Shown here in pieces: positions 1 through 6,848 of a stretch of DNA of 6,929 nucleotides. Below the pieces are notes generated by a model. The model did no database searches. It was not told the origin of the DNA and worked only from the letters and a program-made list of their open reading frames with translations. Positions within the stretch are counted from its first letter, which is position 1. Every line of letters begins with the position of its first letter. A program made the translations under genes and the position numbers. The DNA is from Alistipes sp. (GTDB lineage Bacteria > Bacteroidota > Bacteroidia > Bacteroidales > Rikenellaceae): NCBI GenBank assembly GCA_017560305.1, contig JAFYOF010000073.1:1-6929 (forward strand), read 5' to 3'.

Positions 1-140
1 AGAAATTGCTATAAGAAGAGGGTTTTCAAGGCTTGCGAAACTCGAAAAACCGCAGTTTACTGGGCGTAAATGAGGATTTTGAGAGTGAGCGTAACGCAGA
101 AAACGCCTTATTATACAATTTCTTTTATTATCTGTATGGA
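1..140. other. Non-coding 3' flank of groEL
   Basis: I see no supportable gene here. The open frames on the plus strand run straight into the antisense of groEL and have no family resemblance. The stretch contains the 9-base palindrome GCGTAACGC at about 89-97 and several short G/C-rich words, but no clear stem followed by a T-run on the minus strand, so the groEL terminator is either weak or lies outside the window. Confidence 0.5.
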
Positions 141-1793
<1,653 letters not shown>

Positions 1794-1808
1794 CTACACT
1801 TTGTGGAA

Positions 1809-2078
1809 TTAGCAGATAGCGAGGATGTCGCTCTGCTTCATAATGAGGTAGTCGGTACCATCAACATTGATCTCGGTGCCAGCATACTTGCCGTAGAGAA
1901 CTGTGTCGCCCTCCTTAACCTCCATCTTAACCTCTGCTGTGCCAGGACCTACGGCTACTACCTTACCCATAAGTGGCTTCTCTTTTGCTGTGTCTGGAAT
2001 GAACAGACCGCCTGCGGTCTTCTCCTCCGCTGGATTTGGCAATACCAAAACGCGGTCTGAAAGTGGTTTAATTGTCAT
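1809..2078 (-). CDS. groS: Co-chaperonin GroES (Hsp10)
   Basis: GroES is the heptameric lid that caps GroEL and closes the folding chamber. The 89-residue product starts [14 protein letters not shown], the usual start of this family. Residues 17-33 form the mobile loop, with GGLFIP at 23-28 as the hydrophobic contact to Gro[11 protein letters not shown] at 38-46 and the [14 protein letters not shown] stretch at 54-67 are standard GroES beta-barrel segments. It is the first gene of the groES-groEL operon, so heat-shock control should act upstream of it. The protein ends ILAIC. The terminal cysteine is slightly unusual, since an aliphatic residue is more common there. Family identity is essentially certain. 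Confidence 0.98.
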   Translation of the reverse strand: MTIKPLSDRVLVLPNPAEEKTAGGLFIPDTAKEKPLMGKVVAVGPGTAEVKMEVKEGDTVLYGKYAGTEINVDGTDYLIMKQSDILAIC

Positions 2079-2135
2079 AGTGTTTATTGTTTTAGTTTAT
2101 GTTTTCTTGTTTGGTGTCAATTCTTCTGCACACGC

Positions 2136-2163
2136 CAAATATATAAGCAAGCAGTGTGCCAAA
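2136..2163 (-). promoter_or_regulatory. Putative groES-groEL promoter
   Basis: On the minus strand TATATTTG (2143 down to 2136) matches the Bacteroidetes -7 consensus TAnnTTTG exactly. A TTTG at 2163-2160 could be the -33 element, but the spacer is only 16 nt rather than the usual 19-20, so that half is doubtful. The -7 box ends 57 bp before the groES ATG, leaving a plausible leader of about 50 nt. Confidence 0.55.
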
Positions 2164-2218
2164 CCCGCGGTGGCATACAATTTTGACAAAACGCCCGCCG
2201 ACGGGTGACAAAATGTCA
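2157..2218. promoter_or_regulatory. Repeat cluster upstream of groES, candidate operator
   Basis: Three short symmetries sit together just upstream of, and overlapping, the -33 region of the groE promoter. TGCCA-N9-TGGCA spans 2157-2175. TGACAAAA is repeated directly at 2184-2191 and 2206-2213, 22 bp apart or about two helical turns. The second copy is part of an inverted repeat, TGACA-AAA-TGTCA, at 2206-2218. No CIRCE element (TTAGCACTC-N9-GAGTGCTAA) is present. Regulatory function is inferred only from symmetry and position. Confidence 0.3.
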
Positions 2219-2240
2219 CACACCGCCCATTTTTTATGCC

Positions 2241-2267
2241 TTCCGTGGATTAATATGCCACACGGAA
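2241..2267. repeat. Inverted repeat upstream of the heparinase-like gene
   Basis: TTCCGTG (2241-2247) and CACGGAA (2261-2267) are a perfect 7-bp inverted repeat around a 13-base spacer. Two more pairs form after one mismatch on the outside. It lies 52-78 bp before the ATG of the plus-strand gene. No T-run follows on either strand, so it is not a typical terminator; an operator or leader hairpin is possible. GAAGTTTG at 2271-2278 is one base from TAnnTTTG and could be the -7 box of the downstream gene. Confidence 0.35.
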
Positions 2268-2318
2268 TGCGAAGTTTGCAAAATTATTTCTAATTTTACA
2301 CACTTTTTCGAGATTATT

Positions 2319-4106
2319 ATGAAAAAAATATTGACACTCCTGATTTTTATTCTCTCTGTGGTGGCTTTTTCAGCCTCGGCGCAGAGCATTGATTACAATA
2401 ACCTGGCACCCCACCCACGCATCCTTTTGACCAAGGGTGATGTGAGCAAGATGCGCGAACTGCCCTACAAGTCGGCTAACGCAAAGATTGTCAACGACAA
2501 GATTATGGCGCTGGCGGAGAGCTGGGTCGATGCCGAGGCGGTGAAGTACGACAAGTCGGAGGGCGACCTCTCGGCGGCCTCACGCGAGGCGCTGCGACGC
2601 GTCTTCTACCTCTCGTATGCCCACGCGATGACCGACGATATGCGCTATGTGGCGGCAGCCGAGCGCGAGATGATGGCGGTAAGCGCCTTCGAGGATTGGA
2701 ATCCGTCACATTTTTCCGATGTGGCAGAGTTTACTATGGCTCTCTCAATCGGTTACGACTGGCTCTATCGTCGCCTCTCGGTACGCTCACGCAGCATCAT
2801 CGGCACAGCCATCTATGAGAAAGGTCTGCTCGCCACCGAGAGCGAGAATGCCGAGTTCATCAACTCTACCGATGTAAACAATCAGGTCTGCTGCGCAGGT
2901 ATCATCTACGGTGCGCTGGCTACACTTGAGCGCTCGCCAGAGTACTGCAAGTCGCTCATCGACAAGTGTCTGGGCTCAAACAAGCAGGCTATGAAGATAT
3001 ATGCTCCCGATGGAGCGCACCCCGAGGGTTACGACTCCTGGAGCATCAGCACAGGCTTCGAGACCCTGCTGGTGGCGGCTCTGGAGTCATCACTCGGCAC
3101 CGATGCGGGCATCACCTCGCAGAACGGATTTATGCAGACCGCCACCTTTATCAATCAGATAGTAGCCCCCTCGGGCAAGGTGTTCAACTACGGCAACTGC
3201 TCAAGCGAGGAGGCGCAGAGCCAGATTGCAAAGTATTGGTTTGCGGGTAAGTTAAGCGACCCATCACTTATCACCATCGACGAGAAGTTGCTCGGCGAGG
3301 GTAAGTTCTCAACCGACAACCTCCTTCCAGCATATATGATCTGGTGCTGCAACCAGGAGTTCAAGGAGGCACATCCATCAAGCGAGAAGGGTTGGCAGAG
3401 CAAGGGTGCAACCCCTCTGTTCATCTACCGCAGCGGCTGGAACAAGGGCGACGACTACTTCGCAATCAAGGGCGGCTCGGTGCAGGGCGCAGAGTCACAC
3501 GCGGATGGCGGCTCATTCATCTATGAACTTAACGGCGTGCGCTGGGCAATCGACCCAGGCGTCAAGGGCGACAACGCCGCAAGCGCCGAGTGGCATAACA
3601 CCATCACATTCAACGGTCAGCCTCACCGCGCGGGAGGTAAGGCGGAGATTGTCGGCAGCGACATCACCCACCGCGAGAAGAGCGCCGAGGTGGACCTCTC
3701 TCCACTCTTCACCGACCACGCACGCAGCGTGAAGCGTCAGGCGCACCTCGACAAGAAGAACAACCTCACCATCACCGATATCGTGGAGGACATCTCACAG
3801 CCAGCCGTTATGGAGTGGCGAATGGCGACAAATGCCACAGCGGAGATTGTATCGCCACAAATCATTATGCTCCAGCAGGATGGCCAGACCCTCTACCTGA
3901 AGGTCAAGAGCCGCGCAAGAACCGAGGCGAAGATTTGGAAGGCCGAGAACGGCATCACCCGCGTGGGCTTCGTGGTGGAGTTGAAGGCTGGCGAGGGTCA
4001 GAGCGTCGAGGTTGCGATGACTGAGGTGAAGCCTAATGTGGTGTCACGCCTGAAGAGTTTCAACATCAAGAATATCAATCTCAAGCAGGTATTGCAGAAA
4101 AAATAA
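2319..4106 (+). CDS. Secreted heparinase II/III-family protein (putative polysaccharide lyase)
   Basis: This is a 595-residue exported protein with the two-domain plan of heparinase II/III-type lyases. The start at 2319 is chosen because it gives a clean signal peptide (MKKI, hydrophobic core at 4-17, SASA before Gln22). An in-frame ATG at 2205 would bury that signal behind 38 odd residues. After cleavage, PHPRILLT (31-38) opens an alpha-helical toroid domain with NNQV (187-190), DGAHPEGYDSW (231-241) and FNYGN (289-293). The beta-rich C-terminal domain carries the hallmark SHADGGSF (393-400), IDPG (411-414) and WHNTITFNGQ (425-434). Family members cleave acidic polysaccharides by beta-elimination in the periplasm. 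The substrate here cannot be told. No sulfatase, SusC/SusD pair or other glycan gene is beside it, so it is not in a visible utilisation locus. Likely co-transcribed with the lipoprotein gene 10 bp downstream. Confidence 0.85.
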   Translation: MKKILTLLIFILSVVAFSASAQSIDYNNLAPHPRILLTKGDVSKMRELPYKSANAKIVNDKIMALAESWVDAEAVKYDKSEGDLSAASREALRRVFYLSYAHAMTDDMRYVAAAEREMMAVSAFEDWNPSHFSDVAEFTMALSIGYDWLYRRLSVRSRSIIGTAIYEKGLLATESENAEFINSTDVNNQVCCAGIIYGALATLERSPEYCKSLIDKCLGSNKQAMKIYAPDGAHPEGYDSWSISTGFETLLVAALESSLGTDAGITSQNGFMQTATFINQIVAPSGKVFNYGNCSSEEAQSQIAKYWFAGKLSDPSLITIDEKLLGEGKFSTDNLLPAYMIWCCNQEFKEAHPSSEKGWQSKGATPLFIYRSGWNKGDDYFAIKGGSVQGAESHADGGSFIYELNGVRWAIDPGVKGDNAASAEWHNTITFNGQPHRAGGKAEIVGSDITHREKSAEVDLSPLFTDHARSVKRQAHLDKKNNLTITDIVEDISQPAVMEWRMATNATAEIVSPQIIMLQQDGQTLYLKVKSRARTEAKIWKAENGITRVGFVVELKAGEGQSVEVAMTEVKPNVVSRLKSFNIKNINLKQVLQKK

Positions 4107-4116
4107 CACGCGGTCT

Positions 4117-4524
4117 ATGAAGAGAGCATCGTTCATTTTTATCGCGGTATTGTGTACCATTCTGTGCGCCACATCGTGCAGCAGTACACGCCGCAGCAAG
4201 GTAAAGTTCCACTCGCTCGGCGTCGAAGCATTCTCAAAGTTCATCCAGCAGGATGATGTCTATCTGGTGGATGTGCGCACCCCCGAGGAGCACGCAGCGG
4301 GCTCGATTGAGGGCACCGACGAGAATCTCAATGTGCGCAGCGCCGATTTCTTCAAGGAGTTCAAGCGACTGCCACAGGACAAAACCATCGCTCTGTATTG
4401 CAAGGGCGGCGGTCGCAGCAAGCAGGTTGCGGGCGTGCTGGCGGGCAACGGCTATCGTGTTGTGGAGCTCTCGGTGGGCTATGATGGCTGGGTAAAACAC
4501 CACGCCGAGCAGCAGGAAAAGTAG
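4117..4524 (+). CDS. Rhodanese-like domain lipoprotein
   Basis: This 135-residue protein has one rhodanese domain behind a lipoprotein signal. MKRASFIFIAVL leads to the lipobox-like ATSC, with Cys21 as the likely lipidated residue, so the mature protein should be anchored to a membrane on the periplasmic side. VYLVDVRTPEEHAAGSI (48-64) is the standard first rhodanese motif. YCKGGGRS (94-101) is the active-site loop, with the nucleophile Cys95 intact. GYRVVELSVGYDGW (112-125) is the C-terminal family signature. Rhodaneses move sulfane sulfur onto thiols or cyanide; single-domain periplasmic versions in Bacteroidota have no settled substrate. It starts 10 bp after the heparinase-like gene, and a hairpin follows its stop at once, so the two probably form an operon. 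What links them functionally is not evident. Confidence 0.9.
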   Translation: MKRASFIFIAVLCTILCATSCSSTRRSKVKFHSLGVEAFSKFIQQDDVYLVDVRTPEEHAAGSIEGTDENLNVRSADFFKEFKRLPQDKTIALYCKGGGRSKQVAGVLAGNGYRVVELSVGYDGWVKHHAEQQEK

Positions 4525-4550
4525 GCAAAAACGATGTTTTTGCGTTTTCT
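4525..4550 (+). terminator. Terminator of the heparinase-rhodanese operon
   Basis: GCAAAAAC (4525-4532) and GTTTTTGC (4536-4543) form a perfect 8-bp stem with a 3-base loop, followed by GTTTTCTTG. The stem begins directly after the TAG stop. The T-tract is short and interrupted, but the position is typical of an intrinsic terminator. Confidence 0.65.
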
Positions 4551-4571
4551 TGAAAGATTTTTGTTTATAAA

Positions 4572-4603
4572 TTTGGAAAAATGCAATAAACCCCCTATAT
4601 TTG
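4572..4603 (+). promoter_or_regulatory. tRNA-His promoter
   Basis: TTTG (4572-4575), a 20-base spacer and TATATTTG (4596-4603) fit the Bacteroidetes housekeeping promoter very well. Transcription would begin about 20 bases before the mature tRNA 5' end. A second exact TAnnTTTG match (TAAATTTG) overlaps the -33 element at 4568-4575. Confidence 0.75.
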
Positions 4604-4632
4604 CACCCGATTTGAGTAATCAAGTCAACATG

Positions 4633-4709
4633 GTGGATGTAGCTCAGTCGGTTAGAGTAGAGGATTGTGGTTCCTAAGGTCGTGGGTTCGAATCCCATCT
4701 TCCACCCCA
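4633..4709 (+). tRNA. tRNA-His (anticodon GUG)
   Basis: The cloverleaf folds as acceptor 4633-4639 with 4699-4705, D-arm 4642-4658, and anticodon arm 4660-4676 with GTG at 4667-4669. A 5-base variable loop precedes a T-arm at 4682-4698 with loop TTCGAAT. Discriminator C73 (4706) and an encoded G at position -1 (4632) are the identity features of tRNA-His and agree with the anticodon. CCA is encoded at 4707-4709. Two non-canonical pairs are notable: U6-U67 in the acceptor stem and G27-A43 at the top of the anticodon stem. The gene has its own promoter and terminator, so it is probably functional. Confidence 0.93.
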
Positions 4710-4716
4710 CAAGCAG

Positions 4717-4745
4717 ACGCAAGGTTAATAACCTTGCGTTTTTTT
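4717..4745 (+). terminator. tRNA-His terminator
   Basis: ACGCAAGGTT (4717-4726) pairs with AACCTTGCGT (4730-4739) across a 3-base loop and runs into an unbroken series of T residues ending at 4745. This is a textbook intrinsic terminator 7 bases after the CCA end. Confidence 0.9.
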
Positions 4746-4839
4746 GTTGTATATGTTTCCCGTCTGCAAGCAGCCAGAAACACCACAACAAAAAAATCAA
4801 CGCCTTCGGCGTTCTGCTTGTTTGTGTAAGAGGAAAATT

Positions 4840-4924
4840 GTGGAGGGTTGCGAGGATGGAATTATATTCTTTCTTCAAAGGTATCCTCGCTTCGGCTTCG
4901 CCGTTCAAATCCCATCTTCCACCC
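4840..4924 (+). repeat. Duplicated tRNA-His 3' end / degenerate tRNA-like remnant
   Basis: Bases 4903-4925 repeat the tRNA-His T-loop to discriminator segment (4686-4708), with 22 of 23 bases identical up to 4924: GTTC, then A for G, then AATCCCATCTTCCACCC. Upstream, GTGGAGG at 4840-4846 resembles the tRNA 5' end GTGGATG and could pair with CTTCCAC at 4916-4922 to re-form a seven-pair acceptor stem. GCGAGGAT (4850-4857) and ATCCTCGC (4883-4890) form an inner stem. The T-stem and a recognisable anticodon arm are missing, and the CCA end has become CAT, so this is not a working tRNA. It may be an integration scar or a decayed tRNA copy. Confidence 0.6.
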
Positions 4925-4938
4925 ATAGAACAAGCAAG

Positions 4939-4970
4939 AAGGTGTCGAGAAATCGACACCTTTTGTTTTT
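4939..4970 (+). terminator. Terminator after the tRNA 3'-end copy
   Basis: AAGGTGTCGA (4939-4948) and TCGACACCTT (4953-4962) form a perfect 10-bp stem closed by a GAAA tetraloop and followed by TTGTTTTT. It lies 14 bases after the duplicated tRNA 3' end. It may be the original terminator of the tRNA before the insertion, or that of a lost second tRNA. Confidence 0.8.
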
Positions 4971-5250
4971 ATCACATCACCGCAAATTTATTTGCAGGGG
5001 GAGGGGGTGAAAACAAAATGGTTGCGTAGCAACTTCTTGCTTAGTGATATGGAAGTGCCCCTGCGGCGAGCAGAAGGGAAAGGCGTCAACGAAGCAGACC
5101 CGAGTCTGCGCAGTAGCCAATCCCATCTTTCAATAATATCAAAAGAAATTCTATCTTACTTATCCCAAATGCAGAGTTTGCACCCTCTATTCTCGCAAGA
5201 ATATTACGCGAATATAAATTCCCATAGACCATCACCCCACACCCCAAAAC

Positions 5251-5291
5251 AAAAAAATAGGAAAAACCTTTCGATTTTTTCCTATTTTTTT
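5251..5291 (-). terminator. Terminator of the radical SAM locus, possibly bidirectional
   Basis: A perfect 16-bp A/T-rich stem (5251-5266 with 5276-5291) surrounds a 9-base loop. On the minus strand the stem's 3' arm ends in a run of seven T, 14 bases past the stop of the radical SAM gene. The plus-strand reading also ends in T-runs, so it could stop transcription both ways. Confidence 0.75.
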
Positions 5292-5305
5292 TAACTACCT
5301 TTATA

Positions 5306-6106
5306 CTAATTTCCAAAAACAGAATTCTCTATCTCGCATAATTCACCTTGCCATTTTTGTATTGCCATCATCTTTTTTATGTCTTTTGGCGTAGGATTTT
5401 CTAATTGAATAATTCGCTCATACTCATATTTAAACAATGCCCAAAAAACTATTTTCTTATAACTACACAAATTTATATCTCGCCGAGAAACAGAACCTCT
5501 TGTTATGTAATTTTCTGCATAGCAAGTTAAGCAAATGTTTATGAATGGACACTCTACACAACACTTATCAGCTGATTCTGCTCTCTCTTTCATTACCATT
5601 GTTTCAAACTCCTTAGATATTTTCTCTCCGCAAACCGACGGGAAACACATATGACAAGGGTAGTATTTCTTTGTATGAAAGTCATATGCTTGCATTTGAC
5701 CTACATTACAATGACTTGAAAAATTTCTTTCTGCTATGGTCCATGATATGTCATATCCAAACAATTCACATGGTACGATATGTGGATTTTTTAGGTAAAA
5801 TTCAATTAGTTCATTTAGCTGATAGTAAAATTCTTGTATTAAATTGCGATTTGACCAATCAGTCATCAATGCAAATCTAGAGAATATGTATTGAAATCCA
5901 ACAGTATGCAAAAATTTTATATTGTCAGCAACATAAGGCAATGTTTGTGGAGTAATAGTCATGTTTACTCTTATATCAGGCCATGTACGCGCAAAAAATT
6001 CTATATCAATTAAGTCAAAAGAATTTGGTCTATTAATGTCATTTGACTGCTTTTTGCCATCCAAACTTAATTTTAAAATAATTTTTCTCGATTCGCATAT
6101 AACCAT
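5306..6106 (-). CDS. C-terminal part of frameshifted radical SAM peptide maturase (SPASM domain)
   Basis: This frame encodes the second half of the radical SAM barrel and a SPASM domain that binds auxiliary iron-sulfur clusters. Numbered from the ATG at 6106, IILKLSLDG (9-17) continues the barrel. Cys133 and Cys151 (YYPC), then C-x2-C-x5-C-x2-C at 183, 186, 192 and 195, and Cys214 give the expected cysteine spacing. Homologous sequence begins only at about residue 9 (6082), so the ATG at 6106 is probably not a natural start. The preceding residues read the end of the upstream frame out of phase. One extra base in the A-run at 6082-6086 would fuse it to the upstream piece, giving about 372 residues, a normal length for this class. 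The family acts on ribosomal peptides, which fits the precursor gene upstream. Low G/C and A/T-rich codons set it apart from the groE and heparinase genes. Confidence 0.75.
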   Translation of the reverse strand: MVICESRKIILKLSLDGKKQSNDINRPNSFDLIDIEFFARTWPDIRVNMTITPQTLPYVADNIKFLHTVGFQYIFSRFALMTDWSNRNLIQEFYYQLNELIEFYLKNPHIVPCELFGYDISWTIAERNFSSHCNVGQMQAYDFHTKKYYPCHMCFPSVCGEKISKEFETMVMKERAESADKCCVECPFINICLTCYAENYITRGSVSRRDINLCSYKKIVFWALFKYEYERIIQLENPTPKDIKKMMAIQKWQGELCEIENSVFGN

Positions 6107-6423
6107 TCTTGCATTTCACCATGGATTAATGTTCCATTTGTTGTTATATGAATCCGATAAAATTCTGGTAATTTTTCACTCCAAAGACTTTCACATAACT
6201 GCTTAATTTTCTGGAATGACAGAAATGGTTCTCCCCCATGGAGTTTTATTTTTGTTCCATACTCAGTCTTGACTCTAAGCATTTCTTTTAATATAGAGAT
6301 TGCCTCATCTACATTAAACTCAACATTTTTTTTATCTTTTTCATAGCAATATATACACTTCAAATTGCAGTTCAGATTTGTTGAAATGTATACTTTTCTA
6401 CTATAAACATAATTGACGCCCAT
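6073..6423 (-). CDS. N-terminal part of frameshifted radical SAM peptide maturase
   Basis: This 116-residue open frame carries the radical SAM active site. NCNLKCIYCYE holds the C-x3-C-x2-C motif (Cys19, Cys23, Cys26) that binds the 4Fe-4S cluster cleaving S-adenosylmethionine. LHGGEPFLS (61-69) holds the GGEP motif that contacts SAM, and HITTNGTLI (92-100) is the next conserved strand. The frame then breaks: after NREK (111-114) it reads Leu-Phe-stop, whereas the -1 frame continues IILKLSLDG. A single lost A in the AAAAA run at 6086-6082 explains this. True mutation, sequencing error, or -1 slippage on the A-run are all possible. The piece alone would lack half the barrel and the SPASM cysteines, so it should not work by itself. 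The start at 6423 lies 83 bp after the precursor gene, in the same transcript direction. Confidence 0.78.
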   Translation of the reverse strand: MGVNYVYSRKVYISTNLNCNLKCIYCYEKDKKNVEFNVDEAISILKEMLRVKTEYGTKIKLHGGEPFLSFQKIKQLCESLWSEKLPEFYRIHITTNGTLIHGEMQEWLYANREKLF

Positions 6424-6506
6424 GAGAATTATTCATATAAACACACTATGGACTAAATAAATTAGCTCATAGACAAAAATATGGTAAAATTTATTTCGTT
6501 TGATTC

Positions 6507-6686
6507 CTATCCAAATGGGATTGTCATACAACCACCCATATATTTAACATCATTAGAATCCTTTGCCAGAGACTTAGTTTTATTTTTTTTTAACCAGGAT
6601 TCGACTTTTTGAGGATTAATCTCAAATTGTTTTTTCACTACATTCTTATTCATAGAATGTCTCATTGTGTAATCTTTTTTATTCAT
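6507..6686 (-). CDS. Putative RiPP precursor peptide with Gly-Gly leader end
   Basis: A 59-residue open frame directly precedes the radical SAM/SPASM gene on the same strand. It reads MNKKDYTMRH at the start, a Lys/Asn-rich hydrophilic middle (FEINPQKVESWLKK at 21-34), and ends YMGG-CMTIPFG. Gly51-Gly52 looks like a double-glycine leader end of the kind cut by C39-type peptidases. That would leave a seven-residue core, CMTIPFG, with one cysteine as a likely modification site. A short peptide next to a SPASM-type maturase is the classic arrangement of a radical SAM RiPP pathway. The ATG is the first in frame and sits 30 bases after a perfect Bacteroidetes promoter. I recognise no named family with certainty; Bacteroidales Gly-Gly natural product precursors are the closest concept. 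There is no exporter or peptidase in view. Confidence 0.72.
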   Translation of the reverse strand: MNKKDYTMRHSMNKNVVKKQFEINPQKVESWLKKNKTKSLAKDSNDVKYMGGCMTIPFG

Positions 6687-6715
6687 AATGTGAAGTTATT
6701 AGGTTTTTCCTTCTA

Positions 6716-6746
6716 CAAAATTACAAAAACAATTTACATTATCAAA
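6716..6746 (-). promoter_or_regulatory. Promoter of the precursor-maturase operon
   Basis: On the minus strand TTTG (6746-6743), a 19-base spacer and TAATTTTG (6723-6716) match the Bacteroidetes housekeeping promoter in both boxes and spacing. Transcription would begin roughly 23 bases before the precursor ATG. A further TAnnTTTG match (TATTTTTG, 6807-6800) lies upstream with a poorer 16-base spacing to a TTTG. Confidence 0.72.
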
Positions 6747-6840
6747 TGAAATCATTAACTATTTCGAGTGGCAAAAGATAGTGAATATGGCTTATTGGTC
6801 AAAAATAGTACATAAAATCGGGACAAACGGTTGATTTTCT

Positions 6841-6848
6841 TATATTTG
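6841..6848 (+). promoter_or_regulatory. Possible -7 box of the right-edge gene
   Basis: TATATTTG matches TAnnTTTG exactly and lies 17 bases before the ATG at 6866. No TTTG is found 19-20 bases upstream, so only half of the promoter is supported. Confidence 0.4.

Larger units (their letters stand above)
4710..5305. other. Gene-free, hairpin-rich intergenic region
   Basis: About 600 bases separate tRNA-His from the radical SAM locus, with no credible gene. It holds the tRNA terminator, the duplicated tRNA 3' end, a second terminator, and several small hairpins. Examples are AACGCC-TTC-GGCGTT at 4799-4813, GTTGC-GTA-GCAAC near 5020-5032, and GCAGAC-CCGA-GTCTGC near 5094-5109. GCAGACG (4713-4719) recurs inverted as CGTCTGC (4761-4767), and ACAAGCAG (4709-4716) inverted as CTGCTTGT (4814-4821). 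Bases 5030-5120 are G/C-rich and unlike the AT-rich sequence on their right. Open frames crossing the region lack family resemblance. Confidence 0.6.

Noticed and set aside
2205..2318. Upstream in-frame ATG for the heparinase-like gene
   Set aside because: It adds 38 Cys/His-rich residues before an otherwise ideal signal peptide and spans the repeat-rich intergenic region; 2319 is the better start.
2079..2318. CIRCE element for HrcA control of groE
   Set aside because: Neither TTAGCACTC nor its inverted partner is present.
4234..4959. 241-codon minus-strand open frame across the rhodanese gene and tRNA
   Set aside because: It is antisense to a clear rhodanese gene, a tRNA and two terminators, and its sequence resembles no protein family.
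4992..5294. 100-codon plus-strand open frame in the intergenic region
   Set aside because: It crosses several hairpins and ends within a terminator stem, with no promoter or family resemblance. Low-complexity translation of a non-coding repeat is more likely.
6424..6506. Possible separate promoter for the maturase (TATTTTTG at 6481-6474)
   Set aside because: It matches TAnnTTTG but has no TTTG at the right spacing, and such words are common in AT-rich DNA.
6516..6528. AATCCCAT word within the precursor core codons, resembling the tRNA 3' repeat
   Set aside because: Only eight bases match, on the minus strand inside a coding sequence; chance is the simplest explanation.
6787..6834. 15-codon open frame (MAYWSKIVHKIGTNG) upstream of the right-edge gene
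   Set aside because: No promoter box, no downstream link, and length within chance expectation in AT-rich DNA; noted only as a possible leader peptide.
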